From Mycobacterium rhizamassiliense (GTDB lineage Bacteria; Actinomycetota; Actinomycetes; Mycobacteriales; Mycobacteriaceae), in contig NZ_LT721901.1 of assembly GCF_900157375.1 (NCBI RefSeq), forward strand, positions 4,359,685 to 4,423,684: a stretch of 64,000 bases of DNA, in the 5' to 3' direction. Numbering within the stretch: position 1 is the stretch's first letter; the number at the start of each line of letters is the position of its first letter. This document shows, piece after piece, positions 51,216 to 59,943 of the stretch. The position numbers and the translations under genes were made by a program. The notes under the pieces are model-generated. The model did not search any database. It was not told where the DNA came from and was given only the letters and a program-made list of their open reading frames with translations.

Positions 51216-52344
51216 CGTAGGCGGCGAGGTAGTCGGCGAACCGGTGGCGAACGCCGTCGGGTGTCAGCCCGTAGTCGGCCAGGTCGTAGTCGTGTGCGCC
51301 GCGCGAACCGGGCTTGTGGGTCTCGGCCCAGCGCTTGACCGAGTCCGCGGTGGCGTCGGTGAAGCTCAGCCCGAGGCGCTCGTAGCCGCTCTGCAGGGTG
51401 CGCACGGGATCGGACTGCAGGTCGGCGAACGAGACGTCGGCGAACCGGTCGTCACCCGTGCGGGCGCGGAAATCCATTGCCCGCCGGACGGCTTCGGCCC
51501 AGCTGTCGATCTGTTCGGCGCCCAGCTCGTGCGGATCGTTGTGGTCGCTGCTCCAGCTGCGGACGTACTGGATCAGGCTGCATACCGAGCCCATCACCGC
51601 GGCCGGATCGCGGTGGCTCCACAGGAATTTGGCGTTCGGGTAGGCCTCGACCAGCGCGTCGAGGGCGAACATGTGCACCGGCGTCTTCAGGTGCCACAGC
51701 ACCGGCGGGCAATGCCACTGCAACAGCTTGAGGACCCGTCGGTGAAAGGTGTACGTCTCGCGCATGTCGCAGTCCATCAGCCACGCAAGATATCCGGGGG
51801 CGCGGACCGCGCCGTCAAAGTGGAAGGTGCGGAAGCTCATTCCCATCAGGTCCTGGCATTCGGTCGCGGCCGTCGCCTCGGAGTTGTGCATCGTTTTCAT
51901 CAGCGGGAACATGTCGTCGAGCATCTTCAGGCCCGCCTCGGCCTGCGCGATCCGCGGGTCGGTGTGCTGCGTGGCGGACTCCGGCGGGGGCGTGGGGGCC
52001 TGCGACTCCCAGGTCCGCAGCGAGCGGAACTGCGGATCGGCGGCCACCAGTTGGCTCAACGCCGTGGTGCCCGTGCGGGGTAGGCCGATCACGAAGACGG
52101 GTCCGCCGACCACCTCGTCGTCGATCTCGGGATGCTGCCGGTAGGTGTCCTCGACGTTGAGGCGTTGAATCAACGCATTGCTGATCGTCGCGTGCTGGAT
52201 GACATTGCCGATCTCGTTGAGATCCGCCTCGGTGTTCAGCGCCTCGACTATGCGATCGAGTCCCTCGCGGTAGTACGGGGACCCGAAGTCGTCCAGACCC
52301 GTTGCGGCGCAGGCGCCGTTCTCCAGCTCGTCGGCATCGAACAT
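51202..52344 (-). CDS. PAPS-dependent sulfotransferase family protein
   Basis: This 380-residue protein is of the Sulfotransfer_3-like family, abundant in mycobacteria. The 5'-phosphosulfate-binding loop GLPRTGTT is at 87-94, and the 3'-phosphate-binding region includes AKFLWSHRDPAAVMGSVCSL. The acceptor is unknown. The ATG shares one base with the stop of the DUF1214 gene, so the two are translated together. Other members act on glycolipids or on small xenobiotics. Confidence 0.85.
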   Translation of the reverse strand: MFDADELENGACAATGLDDFGSPYYREGLDRIVEALNTEADLNEIGNVIQHATISNALIQRLNVEDTYRQHPEIDDEVVGGPVFVIGLPRTGTTALSQLVAADPQFRSLRTWESQAPTPPPESATQHTDPRIAQAEAGLKMLDDMFPLMKTMHNSEATAATECQDLMGMSFRTFHFDGAVRAPGYLAWLMDCDMRETYTFHRRVLKLLQWHCPPVLWHLKTPVHMFALDALVEAYPNAKFLWSHRDPAAVMGSVCSLIQYVRSWSSDHNDPHELGAEQIDSWAEAVRRAMDFRARTGDDRFADVSFADLQSDPVRTLQSGYERLGLSFTDATADSVKRWAETHKPGSRGAHDYDLADYGLTPDGVRHRFADYLAAYDASA

Positions 52345-53576
52345 CAGGCGAACCTTTCCCGCACGGCGTTGCGACGCGAGGCGATGACGGACGCGCGCTC
52401 CTCGGCCGTCACCGTCGCCGTATCGGCGGGCAGCGCCGCACGAATCTCGTCGAACGGCACGACCCGCGTCGACGGCGTCGGCGCCGTTTCGGTGCGCACA
52501 CAGCGCAGGATGATGGGCCCGTTGCTGAAGCCCGCGGTATCAAGCCAATTCGCGACGCCGGGGTCTCGCGCGCACAGCACTACGCGCACCAGGCCGTCGG
52601 AATCCACCACCGCCTGATGCGCGTTCAGGCTGGACTGATGGCGGCCGTAGTGAATCGTCTCCCACCATGGATTGCCGATGGAGAAGCTCCAGTAAATCCC
52701 TTGTGGCGGTTCCACTTCCACGATCAGGGCCTCGCCGCTGCCCAGCTCCCACCGGCCGATCACCGGGCGGTTCTCCGCGGCCGCACCGATGTCCGTGCGG
52801 TCGATCGGCGGCAGGAATCCGTTGGCCGGGGCCGCGGCGCCGAATTGCAGAAAGAACGCCAGGTTGCCCTCGACGAAGTCGCCGAGGGCAACCAGCTGTT
52901 GCGGGATCGCGACGACCGGGTCGACCGAACGGCGTTCGGCCCCAACGGCATCGCCGAGCCGCTCGACGCGCAGCGACGACGCCACCTCGGTGTCCCAGTC
53001 GTAGAAGAAGTGCCGCACCGTCAGGGTCGGGTTGTCGCCCTCGAGCCGCATCCAATTGCCCGGCCGCCCCGTCGGTTCGGAGGGAGACAGCACCACCTCG
53101 AAGTTCCCGTCGGCGTCCACCTCGAGTTCGTCGACCAGTTCGTTGGCCGTCGAGGTGATGCCGTTCATCGTCTGCAGCCCGACGTAGCGTGCGGTGCCGC
53201 GATTGCCGAACAGCCGGTAGCTTTCGCCGCCGCGCAGCACGGCGCGGGTGTAAATGCAGTCCGGGCATTCCATGCCCCACGTCACGAGGTCGTCGGTGCT
53301 GGTCGCCTGGACGCACAGCACCGGATCGCTGTCGAACCGCAGGATCTCGTCGATGCCCGCGGTGAGCAGCACCAGCAGATGGCGCATCCCCGCGGCGAGA
53401 TCGACCCGATTTCGGTTCGCCGGGTCCGACTGCACAACCTGGGCCGCATCGCTGAGCCGCTCCTGCAGATACGACCACGCCCCGGGCGCGTCCACGTCGC
53501 CGTCCGCTGGTCCTGCCACCGCCGCCTCGGCGATCGAGAACGGGAGCCACGCCATGGGGTTCTTCGAATCGCTCAC
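52344..53576 (-). CDS. DUF1214 domain protein
   Basis: This protein of about 410 residues has C-terminal DUF1214 landmarks (EALIVEVEPPQGIYWSFSIGNPWWETIHYGRHQSSLNAHQAVVDSDGLVRVVLCARDPGVANWLDTAG). The N-terminal part is specific to mycobacterial members (FDSDPVLCVQATSTDDLVTWGMECPDCIYTRAVLRGGESYRLFGNRG). The GTG at 53576 is preferred because AGGA lies five bases upstream; GTG 53603 is also in frame. The function of DUF1214 is unclear. It is first in the four-gene operon. Confidence 0.75.
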   Translation of the reverse strand: MSDSKNPMAWLPFSIAEAAVAGPADGDVDAPGAWSYLQERLSDAAQVVQSDPANRNRVDLAAGMRHLLVLLTAGIDEILRFDSDPVLCVQATSTDDLVTWGMECPDCIYTRAVLRGGESYRLFGNRGTARYVGLQTMNGITSTANELVDELEVDADGNFEVVLSPSEPTGRPGNWMRLEGDNPTLTVRHFFYDWDTEVASSLRVERLGDAVGAERRSVDPVVAIPQQLVALGDFVEGNLAFFLQFGAAAPANGFLPPIDRTDIGAAAENRPVIGRWELGSGEALIVEVEPPQGIYWSFSIGNPWWETIHYGRHQSSLNAHQAVVDSDGLVRVVLCARDPGVANWLDTAGFSNGPIILRCVRTETAPTPSTRVVPFDEIRAALPADTATVTAEERASVIASRRNAVRERFA

Positions 53577-53610
53577 GCGTTTCCTCGCTCCGGTCACCGT
53601 CACACGCCGC

Positions 53611-53635
53611 TAAATGAAAACGATATTTTCACTTA
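53611..53635. promoter_or_regulatory. 25-bp palindrome, likely TetR operator
   Basis: TAAATGAAAA (53611-53620), spacer CGATA, TTTTCACTTA (53626-53635): ten-base arms with a single mismatch. It lies 34 bases upstream of the DUF1214 start and 47 upstream of the divergent gene, in an A+T-rich patch. The nearest regulator gene is the TetR gene inside the operon. Confidence 0.7.
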
Positions 53636-53682
53636 ACACGAAGATCGCTGAGAATGTCAACGTTGCCGAGTAGGTTGAGACC

Positions 53683-54078
53683 GTGACGCCCACCTTTGCC
53701 GATCTCGCCAAGGCGCAATACATCCTTTTGACCACCTTCACCAAGGACGGCCGGCCCAAGCCGACACCCATCTGGACCGCCCTGGACCAGGAGCGCGGCG
53801 ATCGGCTGTTGGTGATCACGCAGGAAACCTCGTGGAAGGTCAAGCGGATTCGCAATACGCCGCGCGTCACGATGGCCACCTGCACCATGCGCGGCCGCCC
53901 GACGAGCGAGGCCGTCGAGGGCGCCGCCGCGCTGCTCGACAAGTCGGAAACCGGCACCGTCTACGACGCGATCGGCAAGCGCTACGGCCTGATCGGCGGG
54001 GTCTTCAATTTCTTCAGCAAGCTGCGCGGCGGCATGGAGAACAACATCGGCCTCGAACTGCGAGTGGCGCAGGGCTAG
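53683..54078 (+). CDS. PPOX-class F420-dependent protein (Rv2061c-like)
   Basis: This 131-residue split-barrel flavin/F420-binding protein opens FADLAKAQYILLTTFTKDGRPKPTPIWTALD, the usual first strands. Then come LVITQETSWKVKRIRNTPRVTMATCTMRG and a tail with YGLIGGVFNFFSKL. It matches Rv2061c. A redox role with reduced F420 is a family inference; the substrate is unknown. It starts with GTG and is divergent from the DUF1214 operon across the palindrome. Confidence 0.88.
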   Translation: MTPTFADLAKAQYILLTTFTKDGRPKPTPIWTALDQERGDRLLVITQETSWKVKRIRNTPRVTMATCTMRGRPTSEAVEGAAALLDKSETGTVYDAIGKRYGLIGGVFNFFSKLRGGMENNIGLELRVAQG

Positions 54079-54084
54079 AGCGTT

Positions 54085-54939
54085 ATGGGTACCGTGCTGA
54101 TTCCGATTCCGGACCGGGACTTCGACCCGACGGAGGTCGCGGTCAGCTGGCGCGTCCTGACCGACAACGGCCACCGGGTGATCTTCGCGACCGAGAGCGG
54201 CACACCGGGTGTCGCCGACGACATCATGGTGACCGGCCGGGGTCTCGACATCTGGTCGGCGATGCCGGTATTGCGTTCGATCCCGCTCGTCGGAATGGCG
54301 CTGCGCGCCAACAAGAATGGCCGTGCCGCATACGCCGCCATGGTGAAGTCGGGGGAGTACCAGCATCCGGTGAGCTGGCGTGCGGCCACCCTCGACGGCG
54401 TCGACGCGTTACTGCTGCCCGGCGGTCACCGCGCCCGCGGCATGCGCAGCTACATCGACAGCGACATCCTGCAGCGCCTGGTGGTGGATGCCTTCGCCCG
54501 CAACCTGATTGTCGCCGCGATCTGTCACGGCGTGTTGCTGGCCGCCCGCAGCGTCGACCCCGGCACCGGCCGCTCGGTGCTCTACGGGCGCAAGACGACC
54601 GCGTTGACCTGGGCCATGGAGCGGCTGGCCTGGCGGCTCACCCGGATCACCAGATTCTGGGACCCGGACTATTACCGGACCTACAGCGAGGAACCCGGCC
54701 AACCCGGCGGCTACATGTCCGTGCAATCGGAAGTCACCCGGGCGCTCAAAGAGCCGACGGATTTTCGCGACGTCGAGCGCGGCGCTGAGCATGCGCGGCT
54801 CAAGTCCTCCGGGATGGCGCGCGACACGGCGACCGACTCGCGACCGGCGTTCGTCGTCGACGACGGCAACTACATCTCGGCGCGCTGGCCCGGTGACACC
54901 CACACCTTCGCGCGAGCGGTGTCAGACAAGCTGCCGTAG
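54085..54939 (+). CDS. DJ-1/PfpI-like class I glutamine amidotransferase-fold protein
   Basis: This 284-residue protein has the DJ-1/PfpI pattern: VLIPIPDRDFDPTEVAVSWRVLTDNGHRVIFATE at the start, DALLLPGGHRARGMRSYIDS, and the nucleophile elbow VAAICHGVLLAARS with the reactive Cys. It is longer than typical DJ-1 proteins because of inserts around residues 60-100 and 170-215. Protease, glyoxalase or chaperone roles are known in the family; which applies is not visible. It follows the F420-type gene after six bases, in an apparent operon. Confidence 0.75.
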   Translation: MGTVLIPIPDRDFDPTEVAVSWRVLTDNGHRVIFATESGTPGVADDIMVTGRGLDIWSAMPVLRSIPLVGMALRANKNGRAAYAAMVKSGEYQHPVSWRAATLDGVDALLLPGGHRARGMRSYIDSDILQRLVVDAFARNLIVAAICHGVLLAARSVDPGTGRSVLYGRKTTALTWAMERLAWRLTRITRFWDPDYYRTYSEEPGQPGGYMSVQSEVTRALKEPTDFRDVERGAEHARLKSSGMARDTATDSRPAFVVDDGNYISARWPGDTHTFARAVSDKLP

Positions 54940-55632
54940 TTAGCGCAGGTGCTCGCCGAAGAACGAGAACACCCGGCTCCACGCGTCTTCGGTCGCGGCG
55001 TGGTCGTAGCCGAAGCCCGCGACCCGAAGCAGCGGCTGGGCCGGTAGGTCGTTGGCGAAGCTGTGCCCGACGTCGGGGTAGACCTTGACGTCGTTCGTAA
55101 CCTGCTTGGCCGCAAGGACTTTCCGCAGCTTTTCGGGTGCGCCCTTGCCCAGCGGGTCGCGGCCGCCGAAGCTTGCCACGACCGGGCATGCCCCCTCCAG
55201 GGTGTCGTCGAGGTGGCGCGGCAGGGGCGCGCCGTAGAACGGGGCGGAGGCGCCAAAACCCTTGGGGGACATGATGAGGGCGAACTGGCCACCCATGCAG
55301 AAGCCGGCGATGCCGACCTGCCCGGTGCAGTCCGGCGAGGCCAGCAGGTGCTCGCGGGCGGCGACGATGTCGTCGAGGGCGCGGCCGCGCTGCGTCTGCA
55401 GCTCGCGCATCACGCGCGTGATGCAGCGGATGCGGCCGCCGCGCGCGTACATGTTCGGCGTGAGCGCCAGGTAGCCGGCCTGGGCGATGCGCTCGTTGAT
55501 CTGTTTTTTGTCGCGGCCGTAGCCGAAGGCGTCGTGGATCACCACGACGCCGGGCCACGGGCCCGTCCCGGCCGGGGTGTTCAGCAGCGCGTCGATCGAT
55601 CCGTCGGGGGTAGCGATCTCAATCGTGGTCAT
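54940..55632 (-). CDS. Dienelactone hydrolase family protein (Rv2054-like)
   Basis: This 230-residue alpha/beta hydrolase is of the dienelactone hydrolase type. PWPGVVVIHDAFGYGRD is followed by the nucleophile motif GIAGFCMGGQFAL (Cys as nucleophile, as in classical DLH), the acid in FGGRDPLGKG and the histidine in DVGHSFAN. It matches Rv2054. The natural substrate in mycobacteria is unknown. ATG 55632 is chosen because the family N-terminus (TTIEIATPDGSIDALLNTP) begins there. It ends convergently against the DJ-1-like gene without a gap. Confidence 0.88.
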   Translation of the reverse strand: MTTIEIATPDGSIDALLNTPAGTGPWPGVVVIHDAFGYGRDKKQINERIAQAGYLALTPNMYARGGRIRCITRVMRELQTQRGRALDDIVAAREHLLASPDCTGQVGIAGFCMGGQFALIMSPKGFGASAPFYGAPLPRHLDDTLEGACPVVASFGGRDPLGKGAPEKLRKVLAAKQVTNDVKVYPDVGHSFANDLPAQPLLRVAGFGYDHAATEDAWSRVFSFFGEHLR

Positions 55633-55705
55633 AACGTCATCTAACTGCAGCCGCGATCCCGGCGCCCAGGGGAACTCCGGCGCGGCCCGCCGTCGTTGTG
55701 CGTAC

Positions 55706-56236
55706 ATGGTGAGCCGGCTCTTACTCGTTTACGCCGTCGTCGAACTCGCGGCGGTCTTCGCCCTGGTGTGGGCCCTCGGCTGGGGCTGGACCCTGCTGAT
55801 CCTGCTCGCGACGTTCGTCCTCGGCTGGGGCCTGCTGGCCCCGATGGCCGGCTCGCAGCTCCTGCACCAGCTGCGCGGGATGCGGTCCGGGTCGCTGGAG
55901 GCGCGCAGCGTCGGTGACGGCGCGCTGGTCACCGTGGCCACCGGGCTCGTCCTGGTTCCCGGGCTGGTGACCACCGTCATCGGGACGCTGCTGCTGCTGC
56001 CCCCGGTGCGTGCCGCCGCCGGCCCCGGGGTCTCCGCGCTTGCGCTGCGCACTCTGCAGCGGCGGGTGCCGCTGGTCACCTACCCGGCGGCGTTCACCCA
56101 AACCCAGCGCGGCGACCCGGCCGACCGCCGCGACTACATCGACGGCGAGGTCATCGACGTCCACGATGTCGAGCCGCCCGCGCTGCGCAGCGACGACCAC
56201 TGGGGCGGCCCCCGGTACGCGTCCGGCCCGAGCTGA
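55706..56236 (+). CDS. fxsA: FxsA family membrane protein
   Basis: This 176-residue inner-membrane protein has the FxsA pattern: a first helix RLLLVYAVVELAAVFALVWALG, then WTLLILLATFVLGWGLLAPMAG, a GDGALVTVATGLVLVPGLVTTVIGTLLLLPPVR block and a soluble acidic C-terminus. It matches Rv2053c (175). In E. coli FxsA suppresses phage-exclusion by the F plasmid. The mycobacterial role is unknown. ATG 55706 is chosen by family length; the in-frame extension upstream overlaps the divergent gene. Confidence 0.9.
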   Translation: MVSRLLLVYAVVELAAVFALVWALGWGWTLLILLATFVLGWGLLAPMAGSQLLHQLRGMRSGSLEARSVGDGALVTVATGLVLVPGLVTTVIGTLLLLPPVRAAAGPGVSALALRTLQRRVPLVTYPAAFTQTQRGDPADRRDYIDGEVIDVHDVEPPALRSDDHWGGPRYASGPS

Positions 56237-56270
56237 TTGCCCGCCGCGCGCCCGCGCGTAGTTTTGGCGT

Positions 56271-57869
56271 GTGACCGCGACGACCCTGCTGGTGAACGGC
56301 CGGGTGCACAGCCCCACCCATCCCGACGCCACCGCCATGGCGGTGCGCGACGGCCTGGTCGCTTGGCTGGGCAGCGACGAGGTGGGCCGCAGCCAGTTCC
56401 CGGACGCCGAACTGGTGGACCTGGACGGGGGTTTCGTCGCGCCGGGGTTCGTCGACAGCCACATCCACCTGAGCGCGACCGGCCTCACGCTCACCGGCCT
56501 GGACCTGCGTGACGCGACTTCACTGGCGCACTGCCTGCGGCTGGTCGCCGAGCACGCGGCCGCCCACCCCGGCCAGCCGGTGTGGGGTCACGGCTGGGAC
56601 GAGTCGACGTGGCCCGAGAACGGCCCGCCGACGACCGCGGAGCTCGACGCGGTGCTCGGCGACCGGCCCGCGTACCTGGCGCGCGTCGACGTGCACTCCG
56701 CCCTGGCGTCGACGGGGTTGCGGCGGCTGGTCCCCGACCTGGCGGCGGCCAGCGGGTTCGCCGCCGAACGGCCGCTGGCCGGCGACGCGCACCACCTGGT
56801 CCGCGCCGTGGCGCGCGACCTGCTGACGCCGGAGCAGCTGGCCGAGGCCAGGCTCGCGGCGCTGCGGGCCGCCGCGGCGTCGGGCATCGTCGCGGTGCAC
56901 GAATGCGCGGGTCCCGAGATCGGCGGGCTCGACGACTGGCTGCGGCTGCGTGCCCTCGACCACGGCGTCGAGGTGATCGGCTACTGGGGTGAGGCCGTGA
57001 CCACCGCCGCGCAGGCGCGGGCGCTGGTGGAACAAACCGGGGCCCGCGGGCTGGCGGGCGACCTGTTCATCGACGGCGCCCTCGGCTCGCGCACCGCCTG
57101 GCTGCACGAGCCCTACCTCGACGCTCCCGAGCGCGCCGGAACCTGCTACCTCGACCCCGACCTGATCGAGGTGCACGTGCGGGCCTGTACCGAGGCGCAG
57201 GTGACCGCGGGCTTCCACGTCATCGGGGATGCCGCGGTCTCGGCGGCCGTCGACGCCTTCGAAAGGGTCGTCGACGACCTCGGGGTGGTCGCGGTGGCCC
57301 GCTGCGGACACCGCCTGGAGCACCTCGAGATGGTCACCGCCGATCAGGCCGCCAAGCTGGGCGCGTGGGGCGTCATCGCCAGCGTGCAGCCCAATTTCGA
57401 CCTGCTGTGGGGCGGCGACGACGGCATGTACGCCCGCCGGCTGGGCGCCGAACGAGCCAGGCAGCTCAACCCGCTCGCGCTGTTAGCATCCCAAGGCGTG
57501 CCCCTCGCGCTCGGTTCCGACGCCCCGGTGACGGGTTTCGACCCGTGGGGCAGCGTGCGCGCGGCGGTCAACCATCGGACTCCGGGCAGCGCCGTCTCGG
57601 CCCGGGCCGCGTTTGCGGCCGCCACCCGCGGCGGCTGGCGGGCCTGCGGCGTGCGCGACGACACGACCGGCACCCTGGTTCCCGGTGCGCCCGCCTCGTA
57701 CGCCGTGTGGGATGCGGGCGACCTCGACGTGCACGCCCCACAGGACGGCGTGCAGCGGTGGTCGACCGACCCGCGGTCCCGGGTGCCCGCGCTGCCGCGG
57801 CTCGGCGCGACCGACGCCTTGCCGCGCTGCCGCCAAACCGTGCACCGGGGCGTGGTGGTCCATGGCTAG
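56271..57869 (+). CDS. Amidohydrolase family 3 (YtcJ-like) metal-dependent hydrolase
   Basis: This 532-residue hydrolase starts with TLLVNGRVHSPTHPDATAMAVRDGLVAWLG. It carries the metal-binding FVDSHIHLSATGLTLTGLDL, GWDESTWPENGPPTTAELDAV, HVIGDAAVSAAVDAFE, CGHRLEHLEMV and LGSDAPVTGFDPW, all typical of YtcJ-like amidohydrolases. It corresponds to Rv2052c by position and size. The substrate is unknown. The GTG start is 34 bases after fxsA; the stop overlaps the lnt start by eight bases. Confidence 0.87.
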   Translation: MTATTLLVNGRVHSPTHPDATAMAVRDGLVAWLGSDEVGRSQFPDAELVDLDGGFVAPGFVDSHIHLSATGLTLTGLDLRDATSLAHCLRLVAEHAAAHPGQPVWGHGWDESTWPENGPPTTAELDAVLGDRPAYLARVDVHSALASTGLRRLVPDLAAASGFAAERPLAGDAHHLVRAVARDLLTPEQLAEARLAALRAAAASGIVAVHECAGPEIGGLDDWLRLRALDHGVEVIGYWGEAVTTAAQARALVEQTGARGLAGDLFIDGALGSRTAWLHEPYLDAPERAGTCYLDPDLIEVHVRACTEAQVTAGFHVIGDAAVSAAVDAFERVVDDLGVVAVARCGHRLEHLEMVTADQAAKLGAWGVIASVQPNFDLLWGGDDGMYARRLGAERARQLNPLALLASQGVPLALGSDAPVTGFDPWGSVRAAVNHRTPGSAVSARAAFAAATRGGWRACGVRDDTTGTLVPGAPASYAVWDAGDLDVHAPQDGVQRWSTDPRSRVPALPRLGATDALPRCRQTVHRGVVVHG

Positions 57870-59943
57870 GAAATGGTCGGCCCGGCACCTGCGACCGGGG
57901 AAATCCGGCGAAAGCGAACCCACACCGACGGACGAGGACGGCCCGGCCGACATCGACGCCGACGAAGCGGTGAACGAGCCTGACGACGACGCGGAAGCCC
58001 CCGAGCCCGACAACGAGACGCCCGCCAAGGCCGACGGACCGAGTCCGGCCCGGCGGCTGGGTGTCGCGGCGCGGCGTGTGCTGCTGGCGCTGGTCGTGGC
58101 GGTGCTCGCGCGGCTGCCCGGACTGTGGGCCGCGCTGCGGCCCCGGGTGGCGCGCCTGGTGGTCAGCGTCGCCGGCGGGCTGCTGCTGTGCGCGAGCTTC
58201 CCGTCGGTGAACTGGTGGTGGGCGGCCGTCGTCGCCGCCGCACTGCTGGGGTGGGTGCTGACCCATCCCGCGACGACGCCGATCGGTGGCCTGGGCTACG
58301 GCTTCCTGTTCGGCTTCGCGTTCTACGCGCCGCTGCTGCCGTGGATCAGCAACCTGGTCGGCGCGGTGCCGTGGCTGGTGCTGGCGGTGGTGTGTGCGGT
58401 GTTTCCCGCCCTGTTCGGCGTGTTCGCCGTCGTGGTGCGCGGGCTGCCCGGCTGGCCGGTCTGGTTTGCCCTGGTGTGGACGGCCACGGAGTGGCTGAAA
58501 TCGATCGTCCCGTTCGGCGGCTTCCCCTGGGGCGCGGTGGCGTTCGGCCAGACCGAAGGCCCGTTGCTGCCGCTGGTCAAGATCGGCGGCGTCGCGCTGC
58601 TGTCGCTGGCGGTCATGTTGATGGGATTCAGCGCCACCGCGATCGCCCGCGAGATCGTCGAGTGGTGGCGACGCGGCATCCGGAAGCCCGACGCCGCCGC
58701 AGCCGACGATGACGACACCGAAAAGCACGTCACCGAGGCCGACGCCGCGCCGCCTGCGGTCGTGTTGCCCGGCGTGTGCATCTGCCTGGTGTTGTTCGCC
58801 GCCGCCATTGTGTGGCCGCAGGTGCGGCACGCCGGCGCGGGATCGGGCGGCGAACCGACCGTCACCGTCGCCGCCGTGCAAGGCAACGTGCCGCGGCTCG
58901 GCCTCGACTTCAACGAGCAGCGGCGGCAGGTGCTGGACAACCACGTCCAGGAGACGCTGCGCCTGGCCGAGGACGTGCGTTCCGGCGCCGCGCAGCAACC
59001 GCAATTCGTGGTGTGGCCGGAGAACTCGTCGGACATCGACCCCTTGCTCAATCCCGATGCGGCCCAACAGATCGCGGAGGCGGCCCACGCGGTCGGTGCG
59101 CCGATCATGTTCGGCACGGTGCTGGATCTGCCCGGCCGCCCGAACGATCCCGCCCAATACACCACCAACACCGTCATCGTCTGGAATCCGGGGACCGGGC
59201 CGGCCGACCGCCACGACAAGGAGATCGTGCAACCGTTCGGCGAATACCTGCCGATGGCGGGGCTGCTGAAGCATCTCTCCGGCTACGCCGATCGGGCCGG
59301 GCATTTCGTGCCCCGCCCGGGCACCGGCGTGGTGCACATCGCGGGCGTCCCCGTCGGCGTCACCACTTGCTGGGAAGTGATCTTCGACCGCGCGCCGCGC
59401 AAAGCGGTCCTCAACGGCGCCCAGTTGCTAACCGTGCCGGCCAACAACGCCACCTTCAACCAGAGGATGAGCGAACAGCAGCTCGCGTTCGCCAAGGTTC
59501 GCGCCGTCGAGCACGACCGCTACGTCGTGGTGGCCGGCACCACCGGCATCAGCGCCATCGTCGCCCCGGACGGGGCCGAGCTGGTCCGCACTCCGTTCTT
59601 CACGCCCGGCTACCTGGACATCCAGGTGCGCCTCAAGACGGCGCTGACGCCCGCAACCCGCTGGGGACCGATCCTGCAGTGGATCTTGGTGGCAGCGGCC
59701 GGAGCGGTCATCTTGGCCGGGATACGGCACAATGGATGGTTCCCGCGTTCGATTCGCCGGAGGTCTACGCCCCCGGGTGAGCCCCCCGACCAATCGGAGG
59801 AGCCCACGGCCTCCGACGACGGGCCCCCGCCTGACCAGGGCGGCGACGACCCTCCGTCCGAACAGGGCGGTGACTACACTCCGCTTCATCACAAGGGCGG
59901 CCGACCCCCGCGTTATCTCGGGCGACACAGAGGAGCTACATGA
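57862..59943 (+). CDS. lnt: Apolipoprotein N-acyltransferase Lnt
   Basis: This membrane enzyme adds the third acyl chain to the N-terminal Cys of lipoproteins. The 693-residue protein has an acidic cytoplasmic N-terminus (~60), about seven membrane helices, and an outer nitrilase domain (about 330-630). The catalytic Glu387 is in VWPENSSDID, Lys in HDKEIVQPFGEYLP and Cys503 in VTTCWEVIFD. A disordered acidic/Pro-rich tail follows. In M. tuberculosis the same unit is fused to the mannosyltransferase in Rv2051c; here it has its own TGA and overlaps ppm1 by four bases. Confidence 0.94.
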   Translation: MARKWSARHLRPGKSGESEPTPTDEDGPADIDADEAVNEPDDDAEAPEPDNETPAKADGPSPARRLGVAARRVLLALVVAVLARLPGLWAALRPRVARLVVSVAGGLLLCASFPSVNWWWAAVVAAALLGWVLTHPATTPIGGLGYGFLFGFAFYAPLLPWISNLVGAVPWLVLAVVCAVFPALFGVFAVVVRGLPGWPVWFALVWTATEWLKSIVPFGGFPWGAVAFGQTEGPLLPLVKIGGVALLSLAVMLMGFSATAIAREIVEWWRRGIRKPDAAAADDDDTEKHVTEADAAPPAVVLPGVCICLVLFAAAIVWPQVRHAGAGSGGEPTVTVAAVQGNVPRLGLDFNEQRRQVLDNHVQETLRLAEDVRSGAAQQPQFVVWPENSSDIDPLLNPDAAQQIAEAAHAVGAPIMFGTVLDLPGRPNDPAQYTTNTVIVWNPGTGPADRHDKEIVQPFGEYLPMAGLLKHLSGYADRAGHFVPRPGTGVVHIAGVPVGVTTCWEVIFDRAPRKAVLNGAQLLTVPANNATFNQRMSEQQLAFAKVRAVEHDRYVVVAGTTGISAIVAPDGAELVRTPFFTPGYLDIQVRLKTALTPATRWGPILQWILVAAAGAVILAGIRHNGWFPRSIRRRSTPPGEPPDQSEEPTASDDGPPPDQGGDDPPSEQGGDYTPLHHKGGRPPRYLGRHRGAT

